DNA of 64,000 nucleotides from Cryphonectria parasitica EP155 (GCF_011745365.1 NW_024468913.1:1798001-1862000), one strand, 5' to 3'; counted from the first letter of the stretch, positions 31,185 to 43,900 are shown. Numbers and translations are program-made. Notes: generated by a model not told the origin, from the letters alone.

Positions 31185-33353
31185 GTTTGCTGTCAGAGGC
31201 TCGTGTTTTGGCGTGTTGGTGTGGATAGCTATAAGCTGGGCACGAATGGCTGTTGTGTTGTTTTTCTATGCTGAAAATTCAAGTGTCGAAGGGTCTGTTC
31301 TGTAGCACTGGAGCTTCCAAGACAACAGGGGTCTGAAGTACTGCCGCCACCTTGGATCAGCACAGGACTGCTAATTAAGCCAAACTTAGAGTGAATTTTC
31401 AACATCAATTCACATGAATACTTGGCTTCAAGAGTTTATTCTTCCACAACAAACGTATGCTCTCGCTTCATAAAATAGAAAAATAATCAAGACATTTTTC
31501 TTGGCTGTTATATATGAAGAAAACCCATCCCTCCTTCATACAAGGAGAGCCGATTATGATGCATGATCAAGGTATTCTTGACGAGATGCAAGGCTTGGTC
31601 GTATTGATGCTCGCGGATGACGCATACCTACTCACAATAATTCGATTGAATACTTATTCGGCATGCAGGAAGACTGAGCTTCATTCAAAGAACCGTGTTG
31701 ACTAACTGAAGCCACTATCTTCTTAGCTGCTTGAGCCTGCGCAAGGTTCAATATGCGTCTCAAGCTCGCTGCCTGCCCATGAGATCCTCTAGACACAAAG
31801 CTCCTCGAGCAACCTCATGTCGTCCTACACCAGTCTCTCAACCGGTGTGACCAGGCCCAGACCCCAAATCATCCAGCATCGAAGGAGGAATATGCACCCG
31901 AGGATGACAGGAGGGTATGATCTGCAAGGAACAACTTTTATCTCAGAGATACCCTATGATGAGATAACCAGCACAAGCTTGATAAGAACAACCACACTCC
32001 AGCAGAGAGCTTGGGACGATGTGGACCTTGGCCACCGCCGCATGAAGTCGAGTCTCCGCGATCGCCTGGAGTAGAGACCAGCCTCGAACGGGGCTTTGCA
32101 GCGTCTCCTACCGGAAGCCGGCGTCAGATGCGAGAGACGACGGGATACAGCAATGAGAAGTGAGGGGCTTGGGTGTAGACGTTGGTCGTGCGCACGATGT
32201 TCGAAGACCCAAGCATCCTAGGTTGGATCCCAACCTCTGAGCAGCAACTCAACCTGCCGAGCCGTTCGAGATCGATATCGAACCGCGTAGTCGCCCATGG
32301 TTTCTCTCCCGATGACCCAAAGAGCCAGACACTCGTCTCAGCTCACAAGACATGGTCATCGTCCCGGGTGCCTTCGGGCTTGCTTCCCAAAACTTCTCTG
32401 CGGGCAACACAAAAGGCTTCTTTTCCAGGAGGCGAAAAGAAGGGGGGAAGAAGAATCCCAGGTGCCAGGGCCAGATTGATCTGCATGTGGACAGACGTCC
32501 TATCTCGTGACACCGAGGCATCGTTACGTTAAGAAGAAGAATAGTCATCCCGACACACTTACATAAGTACACAACTACAGAAGAACTGTTTGTGTCTAGC
32601 TCATCTAGATCTAGACCTGCAGGATTGCGTACCATCGTACAGTAGCTAAAAAGGCCAGAAATACACCCTCAGGCTTTTTAAGTCAAGACAGCCGTTACAA
32701 CCTTAGTGGGAAGCTTGTTTTCCCACGGCGGAGGCGATCTGCAAGCGTCTCGTGACTAGGAGGGGGGCAGGGCGGCCACATGGGCTCTCAAAATTTGAAA
32801 AAGGCAGGGGCCCAACAAAAAGAGGGAGAAAAAAAAAAAAAAAGGTGGGGGACTGCATCATGCCGTCAATAGAGAGAAATGTCGTCAGCGAGGTCATCTT
32901 TCAGCTCATAGACCCCGGGAGTCCAAAAAGATGTCGACGTGCGAGTGTGTGTGTGCGTGTGAAATGCGAGGGTGACAAAGGGCGATAGCGTCAAGGACCG
33001 CAGCCCCGGCTACGTGGTCTGCCGAGCGTCTAGGCGGTCTTTATTTTGGCACCATTAGGAACCCCACCCCTTGCCGAACGAGTAATACATCCAAGTGCAT
33101 CCGTTCTCATGGCTCCCGCCACCACTGCACGACTTTGACAGAATCAGACTCGGGTAAGAGAGGACGAGATGCGGCTCCGCCGGTTACTGCGGCCCAGTCT
33201 GTCGGATGCTGCGGCCTGCGACTTGGTATGTATAGTGTGGCGCGGACCACTAGATTCGCGAGCCCTTTTCTCCAAGGCTGATTCTCTCCAGGGAATATGA
33301 CAAAACAAACTAAAATGGCCTCATGATGGTACCGCGTCGTAGGATTGTCTCAT

Positions 33354-33389
<36 letters not shown>

Positions 33390-36300
33390 TGTGTATTCTT
33401 TGATGCTTTTCGGCGGCTTTTTTCAAAAGGTCCTCAACGTAAGGCAAGTACCAACCCACGAATCGGTAGTGCGCCATTTTGGGGAAGGGAAACTCGAGGC
33501 GGCGCCCTGCTGCAGGATCCCGTCGCAGTTGTGGAAATATCTGTGCGTCAAGATGACATGTGCAACTGTCACTGCGCCCAGGTGGTGACGAATATTTGAT
33601 GAATGACCCAAGGAAAAAGGACGCTACCAAGGTCGGACGATGTTCCTGGTTAAGACCATACGCTACCGTTTACTATAGATGAATCCCTCCATGCTGCTGC
33701 TGCTATGAGTGTACTATGTAAATGAACGTACTGTCGTATGGTCGTAACGTCTATCTGGAAGCGTACAGTTTGGATGCACATATCAAGGGTGGATGATGGG
33801 ATATAGTATCTGTCATGCACTCTGCAGCGTTCCTCCCGAGGCTGATGAGGTTCTGGGCTTAAGTCTTGTTCAACCACGTACGACATGGAGAAAGAAAGTC
33901 TGGGTGGCAGATAGATGAAAGCGCATGAACGGCCCCCAAAACAAGCCTGCATATGGGTAGCACCAGGGCTGGTCGCGAAACCAACAGTCAGGCAGTTCAG
34001 CCCCTTTTCAGCTACACCAGAACCAGGAATCACAAAAGGCAAGCGATAGTAACCAAAGCATTTTGCGTTTTCCTTTTGTCTGTTAGGATAATCTCCGAGA
34101 TCTGTACTCCGAAAGGTCGAATATAGACAATGTTGGTATATATTATCAATCATGGTTACGTAGTAATAGGCGCTTAGCGAAACGGATTGTTGTGATGACT
34201 GCTTTTTAGACATACTATGGTAGTATTATTTCCCTTGTCGTAAGGGTCCATGCGCACGAAGGTATGCCTGTCTAGCCTGTCTGCAAGAGGATGGTGCGTG
34301 GCAACGGGTGGTAGTCTATCCGGCCGGGCGGTAGGTATGACCGTCGTTGGAGCAACTGAGGAGAAAGGTATGCACAATTTGTCACCCCACCCCATGCTTA
34401 CTACAGAAACGGCAGCGTTGAGGAATTTGGGAACAGTGAGAACGGTGAGAGTAAGGAGCGAGAGATAGAGAGTTGAGATGACTTACAGCATGATCGAGCG
34501 AGGCAACATCCATTTCTGTGTGGAGAGCGGTGTCAATGACGCAGTGTATTATTCCCCTGGGAGGGAAGGGAAAAACGTCTGCCCACCGTCCCTAATGAGG
34601 ATCTGCTGGTACAGAGTATCGGGGCCACAAGAGGGGTGGCGAAGCAGCTTCACAATAACAGATGCAGAGACCCGGGCCGAGCTTACTCGTTGATTTGAGA
34701 CCGCATCTCTGGGCGCCCTTTATCCCCAGAGTTTGAGAATCGTCCGGGGTGTCGAGGCTGAGAGGGGACCCACTCGAGATCTTGTCAACAGCCTGAGACA
34801 ATGGAACTGGACTGTGCGAGAAAAGACAAGAATCCACCCACCTCGTAGGGCCACATTGCATCGTATCCTGTACGTCCTACGTAGCACCATTGCCGATGAA
34901 CGAGTAAGTAAGGGCTAGTGCCGGAGATAGCATGCAGGGAGAGAGAAAGAAAGCGAGAGAAGCGTGTGCTGAGAGTGGTGCAGAGAGGGAGAGAAGGAGG
35001 AAGAAGAAAGGAAGACAAAAAGACACACGACGTCGACAATGCTCGGGTCACGATCCTTTGGGACTCGACTTCCTCACGAGCCACCAAAGAAAACACAATT
35101 ACCACTGGCCAAATACTGTGCTGCCGAGACACCGCTGGTGATCAACGAGCACTGGCGTAAATCAGTCCTGGAAATGGTGATAGTGATCACTTAATCAAGT
35201 CGGCAGTACTTGTCTATTTTCTACTTAGTGACCATGGTTCTCCGGCGGGGGAGGGTACTTTGTCCCATTGTTAGATGCTGTGCTGCAGGCGAACTCCACA
35301 GCGAGTCCCCACCCCTGCCTCCATTCTCCTCAAACTTTCCAGAGGGCGGCGCCAGCCCTCCATCAGCCCTCTCTCTGTCTACTCTCTATATGTTTTTCTC
35401 GTCCTTCTTTGTTTCCTCTCCCCTGAATCCAGCCAGCACTAGTGAAAGAGATGTTGTGAACTTGAGACCTGTGTACCCCCGTCGACCCATGCGGGAACAG
35501 GGCATCGAGGTCTCACCTTTCAACTCTCGATGTTGCGGGCGGGAGACCCTTGAAGGGGTGGCCCTTGAATACAGAAAGACAGAGAGATGGATCAGGGGGG
35601 TCCCCTGTGTGCCCGCCTGTAGCCTCTAGGACTATGCACTTTGGCACTCTAGCCACCGTCAGCCGTGCTTGGGAGAAGGCCATCGGAAACAGGCAGGTGT
35701 GAAGGGAAAAAAATTCAAAAGTTAAGACGACGAAGCCAGGTCACACAGATTGTCTTTGCTCATGGGATGCATTATGCGGTTCATGCCGAGTTATCCACAG
35801 CTGCTCCACAGATTGCCCCCCTGACCCAACAATCATTCAGCCTTTTTTGAGATATGACAAGAGAAGACTATGTTCCGAGAAAGATGCATCCGTCGAGTAG
35901 TGCAAATGCAACAATTTTTCTCTTCTTCTCTTTTCCTTCTCCCTCCCCCGTGGGGTTTGTTTTCGGGGGAGTAAGTAGCGTATGTAGGCTGTGCTGTACT
36001 GAGAGAGGTTAGGCCTGGGCTCGGCGCTGGGCGCTATGTTTGAGCGATTCAACCCACTGTCTCCGACAGGCCACAGCCTGGAATTACCCTACGACGCCCA
36101 CCAACCTCTACCCGCCCACCAGCCGACAAGCCTGGAACCAACCACCCCTCCCCCCCCCCCAAACCCAATCTGCTCCCGTCTCTACCGCTTGCGGCATAGC
36201 CTCTCCTCTCATTTTACGCCAATACGCCTACCACCCGGCTTGCCCACTTATCTTGGCCCCCTCTGTCCTCCCCGGTCCCATACGCCCACACACCAACTCC

Positions 36301-36830
36301 TCCCCCCCCCAAAGTAGAATGGCCCCCCCTCCCATCTGCTTGGAACCCGCCTGCATTCCCTCCCCTTCAATGCCCTGCCCTGCCTTGCCTTGGCATTGAA
36401 AGTCTGCCCGTCGTCCTGCCTTTCTCCACTCCACACCATAAGCCTCTCTCTCTCTCTCTCTTCCTTACATTCTCTCTTACTCCTTCTCTCTTCTCACTTT
36501 CCATTCACCTACTCATCCAACGTTACCGCCAACCATAATCCTCATAAGGCGGTAAAAAATCTCCCCCCCCCCTCTCTCTCTCTCACTCTTGTCGGGACTG
36601 CCGTAGATCATTTTGATTACGAGTTCTCGGGCACGGACCCAGCGCAGGTCTCAATGGTCCCAGTCGATTGACATTGTTCTGGCTGTTACCGTGCGACTAG
36701 CAGCCGCGGCATTTGTCGCAGAACAATAGCGGAGGTGCCGGCCCTCTTTAACGTCCACACGCCCACCTTTGGCCCTGGATTATCGTCTCGATAATTGTTC
36801 TTCTCACAGACCGGGCCAGTCGTCTTCACC
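31185..36830. other. Gene-free region
   Basis: More than 5 kb without a supported gene. The best open frame is 33650-34213 on the minus strand (187 codons), which has no recognisable motif. A compound (CT)n(GT)n repeat lies at 33353-33394 and CT-rich DNA near 36440-36520 precedes the RING gene. The region could hold promoters, non-coding RNAs or a fast-evolving gene. Confidence 0.55.
33353..33394. repeat. Compound (CT)n(GT)n microsatellite
   Basis: About ten CT units run directly into about eleven GT units in non-coding DNA. Confidence 0.95.
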
Positions 36831-38418
36831 ATGGTGCTCGATAGCCCCGATTTGGCCGGCATGGCCAATTTCGCCGTCCGCGCCTTGCAACATCAAGTCA
36901 GGCAGACCACGTCGAGTGTCATCTCGAGCGCCATAGCAAGCCCGACGACAACCCCTCTGGCTTCGTCCTCGTCCCTGCTGCCGTCGTCCACCTCCATCCC
37001 GCCACCGGCATCAACCAGTGACGGGTCTGGAAATGGCAATAATAACAATAACAACAATAATAATACCTCTGGCTCCTCGCCGCTGCTTTTCTTCGTGGCT
37101 CTGGGCTTCGGCGTCGTGTTTACGAATCTTTGGTGAGCATTTTGCGTTGCGCGACCGGGGATGGGCACCATTCAGGTGCTCAGTATGGCGTGCCAATGGT
37201 CTACTGGTCCTAATCATGCGAAATAACAGGATTATTGTCGGCGTCAAGTACTGCTTCCGCTACAATGCTCGGAACCGCAATATGCGCATGACCGGGGAGG
37301 ATGGTGAACCCATCAACCTCGAGAATATGCCGCAGCACCCGCGCCGCCGTCGTCGGGAAAAGAAATTGATGACCATAGACGAGGTCAACGAGAAGTTTCC
37401 GATGATGAAGTACAAGAGCTGGGTGGCAAGCCGTGCGCAGGAAGGATTGCCGACGCAGGGTGGCATATCGCACCCACCAAGCCGCGCAGCCAGTCTGGCG
37501 GACGCAGACGGTATCATCCCCGTGACCAAGGAGCGCGAATCAACCGAGGACAGACCCGCGACAAGCGGTGCCTCGATAACGACATCGCCCACCCGCGAGG
37601 AGCCAACACCCGAGCATGCCGAGAAGCCTGCAACCGCTGCCAATGGCGATGGAGAGCGGCAGAGTGCAGACGCCGCGGCGGCCGCGACGGCGGGCACCTC
37701 ACTGGCACGAACCGACACCCCTGGCACCGACGACGAACATGAGGAGGATGATGACCAAATACACGACGCACTCCCACCAGAGGCTCTGGAGTCGTCGGGA
37801 GACACCTGTGCTATCTGCATTGACACGCTTGAGGACGACGACGATGTTCGCGGTCTGACTTGTGGCCATGCATTCCATGCTGGGTGTCTCGACCCGTGGC
37901 TGATCAGCAGACGGGCGTGCTGCCCGCTCTGCAAGGCTGACTACTACACCCCGAAGCCTCGACCAGCCCCCGCAGAGGGCGGACCTCATCCCGAGATGGG
38001 ACCAACCGTGTCAATCAACCAAGATCCGAGGACCAACAGGATGAACATGCCTTCAAGGCCAGGTGTTGCGTGGGCCCTACCCGGCCGCCGCGGTCGCGTC
38101 GGCTTCCCTTCGTGGAACAGAAGACGGGATGCACCTCCCACACAGTCACCTACGGAGCCGCGTACCTCAAATTCACGACGGCCCCAGCAGTCCGGCTTCA
38201 TGTCGCGGGCAGTGACAGGAGCACGGGGTCAGTCGCGGTCATCTGGGCAGAACGCATCAGAAACGACAGAAAATCAATCCGGCGGTTTCATGTCCAACAT
38301 CCGGATGCCCAGGTTCAACCTACCTGGTAGATCGACACAGTCGAATCCCAGCAATACGGCTGCTGAGGTGACGCCCTCAGACCTGGAGGCCGGCACACGT
38401 ACCGACGCTGCTAGATGA
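36831..38418 (+). CDS. Membrane-anchored RING-H2 finger protein, probable E3 ubiquitin ligase
   Basis: Likely ubiquitin ligase anchored in an internal membrane. Exons 36831-37132 and 37230-38418 (97-nt intron ending AACAG) give 496 residues. The ATG is in a good context (accATGG) and no earlier in-frame ATG exists. Residues about 40-80 are Ser/Thr/Pro-rich, ending in an Asn run; a single hydrophobic segment (LLFFVALGFGVVFTNLW plus following Ile/Val residues, about 84-108) crosses the membrane and is rebuilt by the splice. The RING-H2 finger occupies about 294-335, with CAIC, CGHAFHAGCLDPWL and CCPLC supplying the eight zinc ligands in C3H2C3 order. It is preceded by an acidic linker and followed by a Pro/Arg/Ser-rich tail. 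Domain order resembles fungal relatives of Tul1/DSC-like and PA-TM-RING ligases, but no specific orthologue is recognised. Confidence 0.88.
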
Positions 38419-39166
38419 CAGCCGCCAATCAGCTAGATCAATAACTACTATATTTCATCCTCATCATCACCACCTTATCATTACCTCTCTCTCTCTCTCT
38501 CTCTCTCTGTGCTGATCACAGCGAACCAACGTTCGCCATGTATATCATCAGTGCACCTCGACCAGCAGCTCAGACAGCTGACTCTCAAAGTCCCCCCCCC
38601 CCCCCCCCCGGGGCGGCGGCGGAACATCGAACGACTGGGTAATATTGCGAGCAGACGTTAGTCTGAACATCATATTATTATATATGACACGCCCCGAAAC
38701 ATTCTGACGACCTGTACCGAAGATGGGCTGAGGATATGAGTTGGAGATGCACACGGCAGAGAATTTCTTTGGGATCTATGTGCGAGGGACCCGACCGACC
38801 GTGCTCCCTTCTAGGTTTATTGGATAGGGTGCCGTCAACTGCGTCTGCAAATGTGGAATTGCATAGCAAGAATCTGGGGTGCCTCGGGATGGGAAATGGG
38901 TTTGGCAAAGCGCATGTTTTATCTTATACACACCACGGGAGTTCGCATTGGGCAATGGGGTGGTTACCACGTGAAATCGATTTGAAATGTTGCAAACATG
39001 ATGCGAAATGAACTCCTCTTTTTTTGTTCTTTTGCTCCCTGCTTCACATGATTTGTATGACTTAGTGACGGTCCCTGAATGCCAAAGACGGGAACAAGTC
39101 TAATTACAACCGCCCTACCTACTTAGCAGCAAGGAAGGAAAAAGATGGGAAAGGGGGGCAAGCGGT
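38419..39166. other. Intergenic region between convergent genes
   Basis: Holds a CT repeat (about 38486-38509) and a run of about 18 C followed by G (38591-38614). No coding frame is supported. Confidence 0.6.
38591..38614. repeat. Poly-C run followed by GGGG
   Basis: A homopolymer of about 18 C abutting GGGG and GGCGGCGG. Such runs are prone to length error in sequencing, so the exact length is uncertain. Confidence 0.85.
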
Positions 39167-40360
39167 TCATAGAAAATTCCCCTTGGAGAACCTCCCACCA
39201 AAATCCGACGCCCTGTTCAGCAGCTGTTTCCGCTGAGACGCCGTGATCTTCATCCCTAACCCCATGTCCTTTTCTCGATCAAAGGCCCTCTTGCTGGGAT
39301 CATCGTCCTCCTCCTCCTCTCGTCCTCCCTTCTTGGCACCGCCAGCGGCGCTCTCACCCGCCCTGCCGGCCTTCCGCGCCGCCTGGTGCTCCTCGTACAG
39401 ACTCTTCCCCCTCGTCTGCTCCGTAAACGCCCGGATCTTTTCGTCCCGCCCTAGTCCGCTCGCGTGACTCACTGCAGCAGCTGCAGCAGCAGCAGCAGCA
39501 CCGCGACCCCTGCCAGCAGGTTGTTCAGCGGCATCCGCACCGCGTCCCAGCACGGCATCCGCCAGCCGCCGCGCCTTCTCCTCGGGCGTCTCGGTCCAGA
39601 TGCTGCTGATGGCTCCGCCGCCTTCCTTTGGGCGCGAGGTCGCGCTTGCGCCCGAGGCAAACTTGCGGGACCGGATCTTGGTCGGGTCAGCTTCGCGGTA
39701 GCCGGACGAGGTGGGTGGGGCGAGCATCCAGTCGTCGCGTTTCGGGGCGGTGTCGGCGGCGGCTGGGAAGGGGGAGGAGGGGCCGACGGTGGTGTTGTGG
39801 GGACCTTGGCGAGCGGCGGCGGAGGGGAGGGAGGGGCCGTAGTCGTCGTCGTCGTCGTCATCGTCATCGTCGCTGTCAGAGGCGGGAGAAGGGGATGCGT
39901 TGTCGGTAGGGCGCTCGGACAGGGCAGCTGGTGGCGGGGCCGGGCCGAGGACACGCTTGGACGCTGTTGGCGGTGAGGGCCTAGACGGCGCTGGTACTGG
40001 GCCTGTGTCGTCACCGTCGGAATCGCTGTCGAGGCCGATCTCGTCCGTGTTCGCGACAGGAGGCATCGTTGGGCCTATCGCTATCGGTGGCGGCCTCGAG
40101 GGCCTGGTTTCTGGCGGCGTTGCCACTGCCGTCGGCATGGTTGGCCCTATGACTGCTGCTGGCGCTGCTGCTGGCGCTGCTGCTGGTGCTACTGATTTTG
40201 GTGCTGGTGCTGCGCTCGGCCCATAATCATCATCTGAGTCGCTGTTGCCGCCGTCCTGGTCTGGTCGCGCCGTCTTGGACGGCGGTGAGTCTGGGCTGTC
40301 CTCGTCATCGCGCTTGCGCTTCGCGAGGTGTGGTGGGAGTTGAGGGCCAATTGAGGACAT
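39167..40360 (-). CDS. DUF3752 / GPALPP-motif protein
   Basis: Conserved eukaryotic protein of unknown molecular function, related to human GPALPP1. A single exon of 397 codons. The N-terminus starts MSSIGPQLPPHLAKRKRDDE and the first 190 residues repeat Gly-Pro-x-x-Pro motifs (GPTMP, GPTMPP, GPAPPP) between acidic and Ala/Pro stretches; this is the GPALPP hallmark. The C-terminal DUF3752 region (about 215-397) contains WTETPEEKARRLADAVLG, SLYEEHQAARKAG and the closing segment KRAFDREKDMGLGMKITAS. A run of Asp residues sits near 165-175. The repeated Ala-Pro-Ala-Ala near residue 55 comes from a short DNA tandem. The protein is highly charged and probably nuclear. It is divergent to the Vps8 gene with 589 bases between start codons. 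Confidence 0.9.
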   Translation of the reverse strand: MSSIGPQLPPHLAKRKRDDEDSPDSPPSKTARPDQDGGNSDSDDDYGPSAAPAPKSVAPAAAPAAAPAAVIGPTMPTAVATPPETRPSRPPPIAIGPTMPPVANTDEIGLDSDSDGDDTGPVPAPSRPSPPTASKRVLGPAPPPAALSERPTDNASPSPASDSDDDDDDDDDDYGPSLPSAAARQGPHNTTVGPSSPFPAAADTAPKRDDWMLAPPTSSGYREADPTKIRSRKFASGASATSRPKEGGGAISSIWTETPEEKARRLADAVLGRGADAAEQPAGRGRGAAAAAAAAAVSHASGLGRDEKIRAFTEQTRGKSLYEEHQAARKAGRAGESAAGGAKKGGREEEEDDDPSKRAFDREKDMGLGMKITASQRKQLLNRASDFGGRFSKGNFL

Positions 40361-40949
40361 ATTGTTTCACTGCGGAAGATCTTGTCGAAATGTATTTTTT
40401 TCAGCCAAATTCGTGGGTCTTCGAGCAGGTTGAAGAGGAAACTGGGAGTGTTGGTTGAGTAGAGTAGAAGAGCAGACTCGTGTTTCGGTGTATGTTCTTG
40501 GAGGGAAAAAGAGATTCAGATGTCATCCCAGCGCAAAGGAGCTGCTACAGAACTGTTGTACTATGGTATCGAGCTCTATCTTATCGTCGGAGGATCCTCG
40601 GTTGGCCCTGTGAACCCCTGTAGGTGAGCCCTGTAGGTGAGCCGCTAGCCGGCAGCTCCCAGCAGGTTGGCAAGGCTGGGGAGCCCCCAACGCGAATTAT
40701 GTCGAGCAACCAGGCAGACGAGGAGGACTACCTTCCTGCTCACAGTTTCAGTGTCAACTCAAGTCCTACCCGGTTTTTTCCCTTTTGGTTGCTGCGACAC
40801 TGAGGATTCGTCCTTCTCTTTATGTAATATTTGAGCTGAGAAGCGAATTGGAGCCTTTGGGTCCCATCCTCTTTGTTCACTGAAGACTGAAGCTCTTATC
40901 TTAACTGTCGACCGTCATCGGAAGCCATGCCCACCCCGGAGCCATCTCG
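40361..40949. promoter_or_regulatory. Bidirectional promoter region, DUF3752 and Vps8 genes
   Basis: Head-to-head interval of 589 bases between two start codons. It contains a perfect 13-base direct duplication at 40618-40643 and a nine-codon upstream ORF that overlaps the Vps8 start. Promoter function is inferred from gene orientation. Confidence 0.55.
40618..40643. repeat. Perfect 13-bp tandem duplication
   Basis: Two adjacent copies of CTGTAGGTGAGCC in the shared promoter interval. It may be a duplicated protein-binding site or a neutral slippage product. Confidence 0.85.
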
Positions 40950-40953
40950 ATGA
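40927..40953 (+). promoter_or_regulatory. Upstream ORF overlapping the Vps8 start (ATGA)
   Basis: ATG at 40927 opens eight sense codons and ends with TGA at 40951-40953. The main Vps8 ATG is at 40950, so stop and start share the bases ATGA. Such an overlap would place terminating ribosomes exactly at the main start. Confidence 0.6.
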
Positions 40954-43900
40954 GCGCACCAGCAGAGGAAAGGGAGGAGGATGCGAAGGGGGAGGATGTT
41001 TCTGAGGAGGAAATGGCCAATATGACAGACCTGCCGCCAGTCCAGGACGATGATCAGGGTGACGACGACGGCCATGACATATCCAAATTGTTAGAAGAGG
41101 AGAGACGGCAGTCGTCTGACCTCGACGCGCAAGACACAGGCGTCGTCAACAGGTACAAGGACCTTGCGCAGGAGGAACCAGATGCTATCTCGGACCAAGG
41201 CTCTGCAGACGCACTGCCTAGGAGAGCTGCGAGTCCCGTGGATTCGACGCTGTCCATCCCAGACGATACCCCCTCTGTTCAAGTATGTTGGCTCTCTTCT
41301 GGAAGACGCGGGAGCACTGGTCTGACCTTCGAAGGGCTCTGTTCTCTCCTCCCCAGGGAGTAGTGTCCTTCCTTCGTTAGCTTCGAGACCTCGCCTGGGC
41401 AGTCCAACGCCTTCATTCCGACCCTTCGACCGGCGCTTCTCTTCGCGCATCGCCTCGCCGAGTACCCTTTCCCCCAGATCAGCTTCCCCAGCATTCCTAT
41501 CTAGCCACAGCCGACATGCCTCCCTCGTAAGCCAGCTAGTATTAGACCATGGCGAGACCGAGACGCCCTCGCCGCCCTGGGAGGTTGTGCGGTGGACCAA
41601 ATTGAGGAAGTTGAACGGACAGGCATTCTCAGAGGTTGGGAGGCGGAATTTTGGATCGCCCACGTGCGTCGCGGTCTCGGCGCATGTAGTTCTGGGAACG
41701 TCCAAGGGCATCATCCTGGTCTTTGACTACAATCAAAACCTGAAAATGATCATTGGGCCCGGTACGAAGGCTGTCGAGTGCGGTGCGATTACGTCGATCG
41801 CGATATCGGCAGACCACACGACCATTGGTGGTGGCCATGCCGATGGGAGCATCTTCACGTGGGACACCTCGCGACCGGCGAGGCCCTTCCTGCAGGTCCC
41901 GCCACTGGATGACGCACAGATGCAGAACCGCACCATGGACGGCCACTGCCCTGGCTTTGCTATCACCCACCTTGGCTTCCTGGGGACAAGGCACACGGCG
42001 CTCGTTTCGGCGGACGACAGGGGCATGGCCTTCTCGCACCTTGCCACGAGAGGCACAGGCTCCTTTGGCAGGACGGTCAAGACCACGAGGATATTGGGAC
42101 GGTACCCGGACGCCAAACCACCGGCATCCGGCAAACCCCTGAAGCCCAGCACGGTCCTGGCCTTTGCGCCTCTGCCGCTGGGCAATATCGAGCGGGCGAC
42201 GGATACGATGGGCTTGACCGCAATGCTCACCCCGTACCTCTTGGTCATCGTCTCGACGACGCCTATTGCGCAGACGCAGCACAAGTCAGCGAGGCCAAAG
42301 GAGGTGGCTGCTCACAGCGCCATGACTGGTTGTCTGGCCTGGTTCCCAGCCGTTAGGTTGAAAGTGCCAGATCCTGCGAGCGGTGGCCAGATCGCCAGGG
42401 CGAAGCTTGCCTACTGCTGGTCCAACGTCCTGACCGTTCTGGATGTTGAGGAGATCCCTTCCGAGGACAAGGACAAGCCGCCTAACCTCAGGTTCAAGGC
42501 TAGAAGTAGGTGGAAATGCGAAGAGGCCCTCGTCGCAATCCAGTGGCTGAGTCGTAACGTGCTGGCCGTCCTCACCATCAGCCAGAGGCTCATCATCCTG
42601 GAGGATCGGAGTATGAGGATGACGGAGGCTTTTGACCTCATCGGCCGACACATCTACCACGTTGATTTGTTCTCGAAGCAGCTGCACACACTGGTCGAGC
42701 AGCTGGATGAAGAGGACACGTCCATGCACGGTGTGGTCGCAGACGCCTTCTACATGAGCTTCAAGACTTACAAGAACAGGATATTCTTATTAGGCTTCAA
42801 TGACGTCTCGATAGGGTCGCTCTCCAATTGGGCAGACCGACTGATCGCGCTGATGGAGAATGGCGACTACATTGGTGCAATACAGCTGGCCACCACCTAT
42901 TACACGGGAGACGCAAACAAGCTCACGGTCGGGCTGCCGGAAGATGGCGAGGTGCGGCACACCATGGTCAGGGACAAGCTCCTGGAGATCATGAGCGCAT
43001 CTTTGAAATACGCCTTTGGCCAGAGACAAAAGGATCCTGTAACTGCAGACGAAAGTCATCTTCAGGACCTCGCCGAAACTTGCTTCACAGCATGCCAGAG
43101 CCTCGAGGATATGGACTTCCTCTTTGATGAGATGTACGAGTGGTACGAGGAAGCCGATGTGCAAGGAATTTTCCTCGAGACCATGGAACCGTACATTCTT
43201 GACCGAAAGATTCAAGCCGTTCCACCCACAGTCGTGAAGGCCATGGTCACTCACTATGTGACCAAGGGCCTGGAGAGCCGGCTCGAGGAGATGATCTGCC
43301 ATATGAATACCATGACCTTGGACCTGGATCAAGTCACCAACCTCTGCAAGCAGAACGGCCTTTATGATGCCCTGATTTACGTTTGGAACCAAGCATTGAA
43401 CGACTACATTACGCCACTCATCGACTTACTGGCCCTCCTTATACCGCTGACGCGAGAAGCTGACGAAGAAGCCTCGGCTAATATCCTGAACGACGAGCAT
43501 TCTGGTGTCAACGCCTTGAAGATCTTTCCCTATCTCTCTTACGCTCTGACGGGTCGAATCTACCCTACCGGCGAAACGCTCCAATATGACCTGTCAATGA
43601 GGTCAAAGGCCGAGCTGTACTGGTTTCTCTTCTCAGGAAAGAGCATCACTTGGCCGAAGGGGAGCACAAAGCGCTTCCTGACACGACCCAACCAAAAAGA
43701 TGAGCCATCATTCCCATATCTGAGGATGATTCTGAAGCTAGATGCGCCCAGCTTTCTGAGCACTCTTAATGAGGCCTTTGAAGACTCCTTCCTGAACGAC
43801 TCGCCTGAAAAGCAAGTCAATGGGGGTGCGAGAGGAGAGCTACCGGAAGAGCAGATCTTTGGGTTGACAGTGGACCGGCAGTACATTGTCTCTATTTTGA

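Noticed and set aside
39464..40226. Long Ser/Gly/Arg-rich frames on the strand opposite the DUF3752 gene
   Set aside because: They are antisense shadows of a GC-rich, low-complexity coding region; the minus-strand frame carries the conserved domain.
41283..41356. Alternative Vps8 intron ending at the CCCCAG acceptor
   Set aside because: With the GTATGT donor it shifts the frame to an early stop. The acceptor at 41334 keeps the phase and has a CTGAC branch point nine bases upstream.
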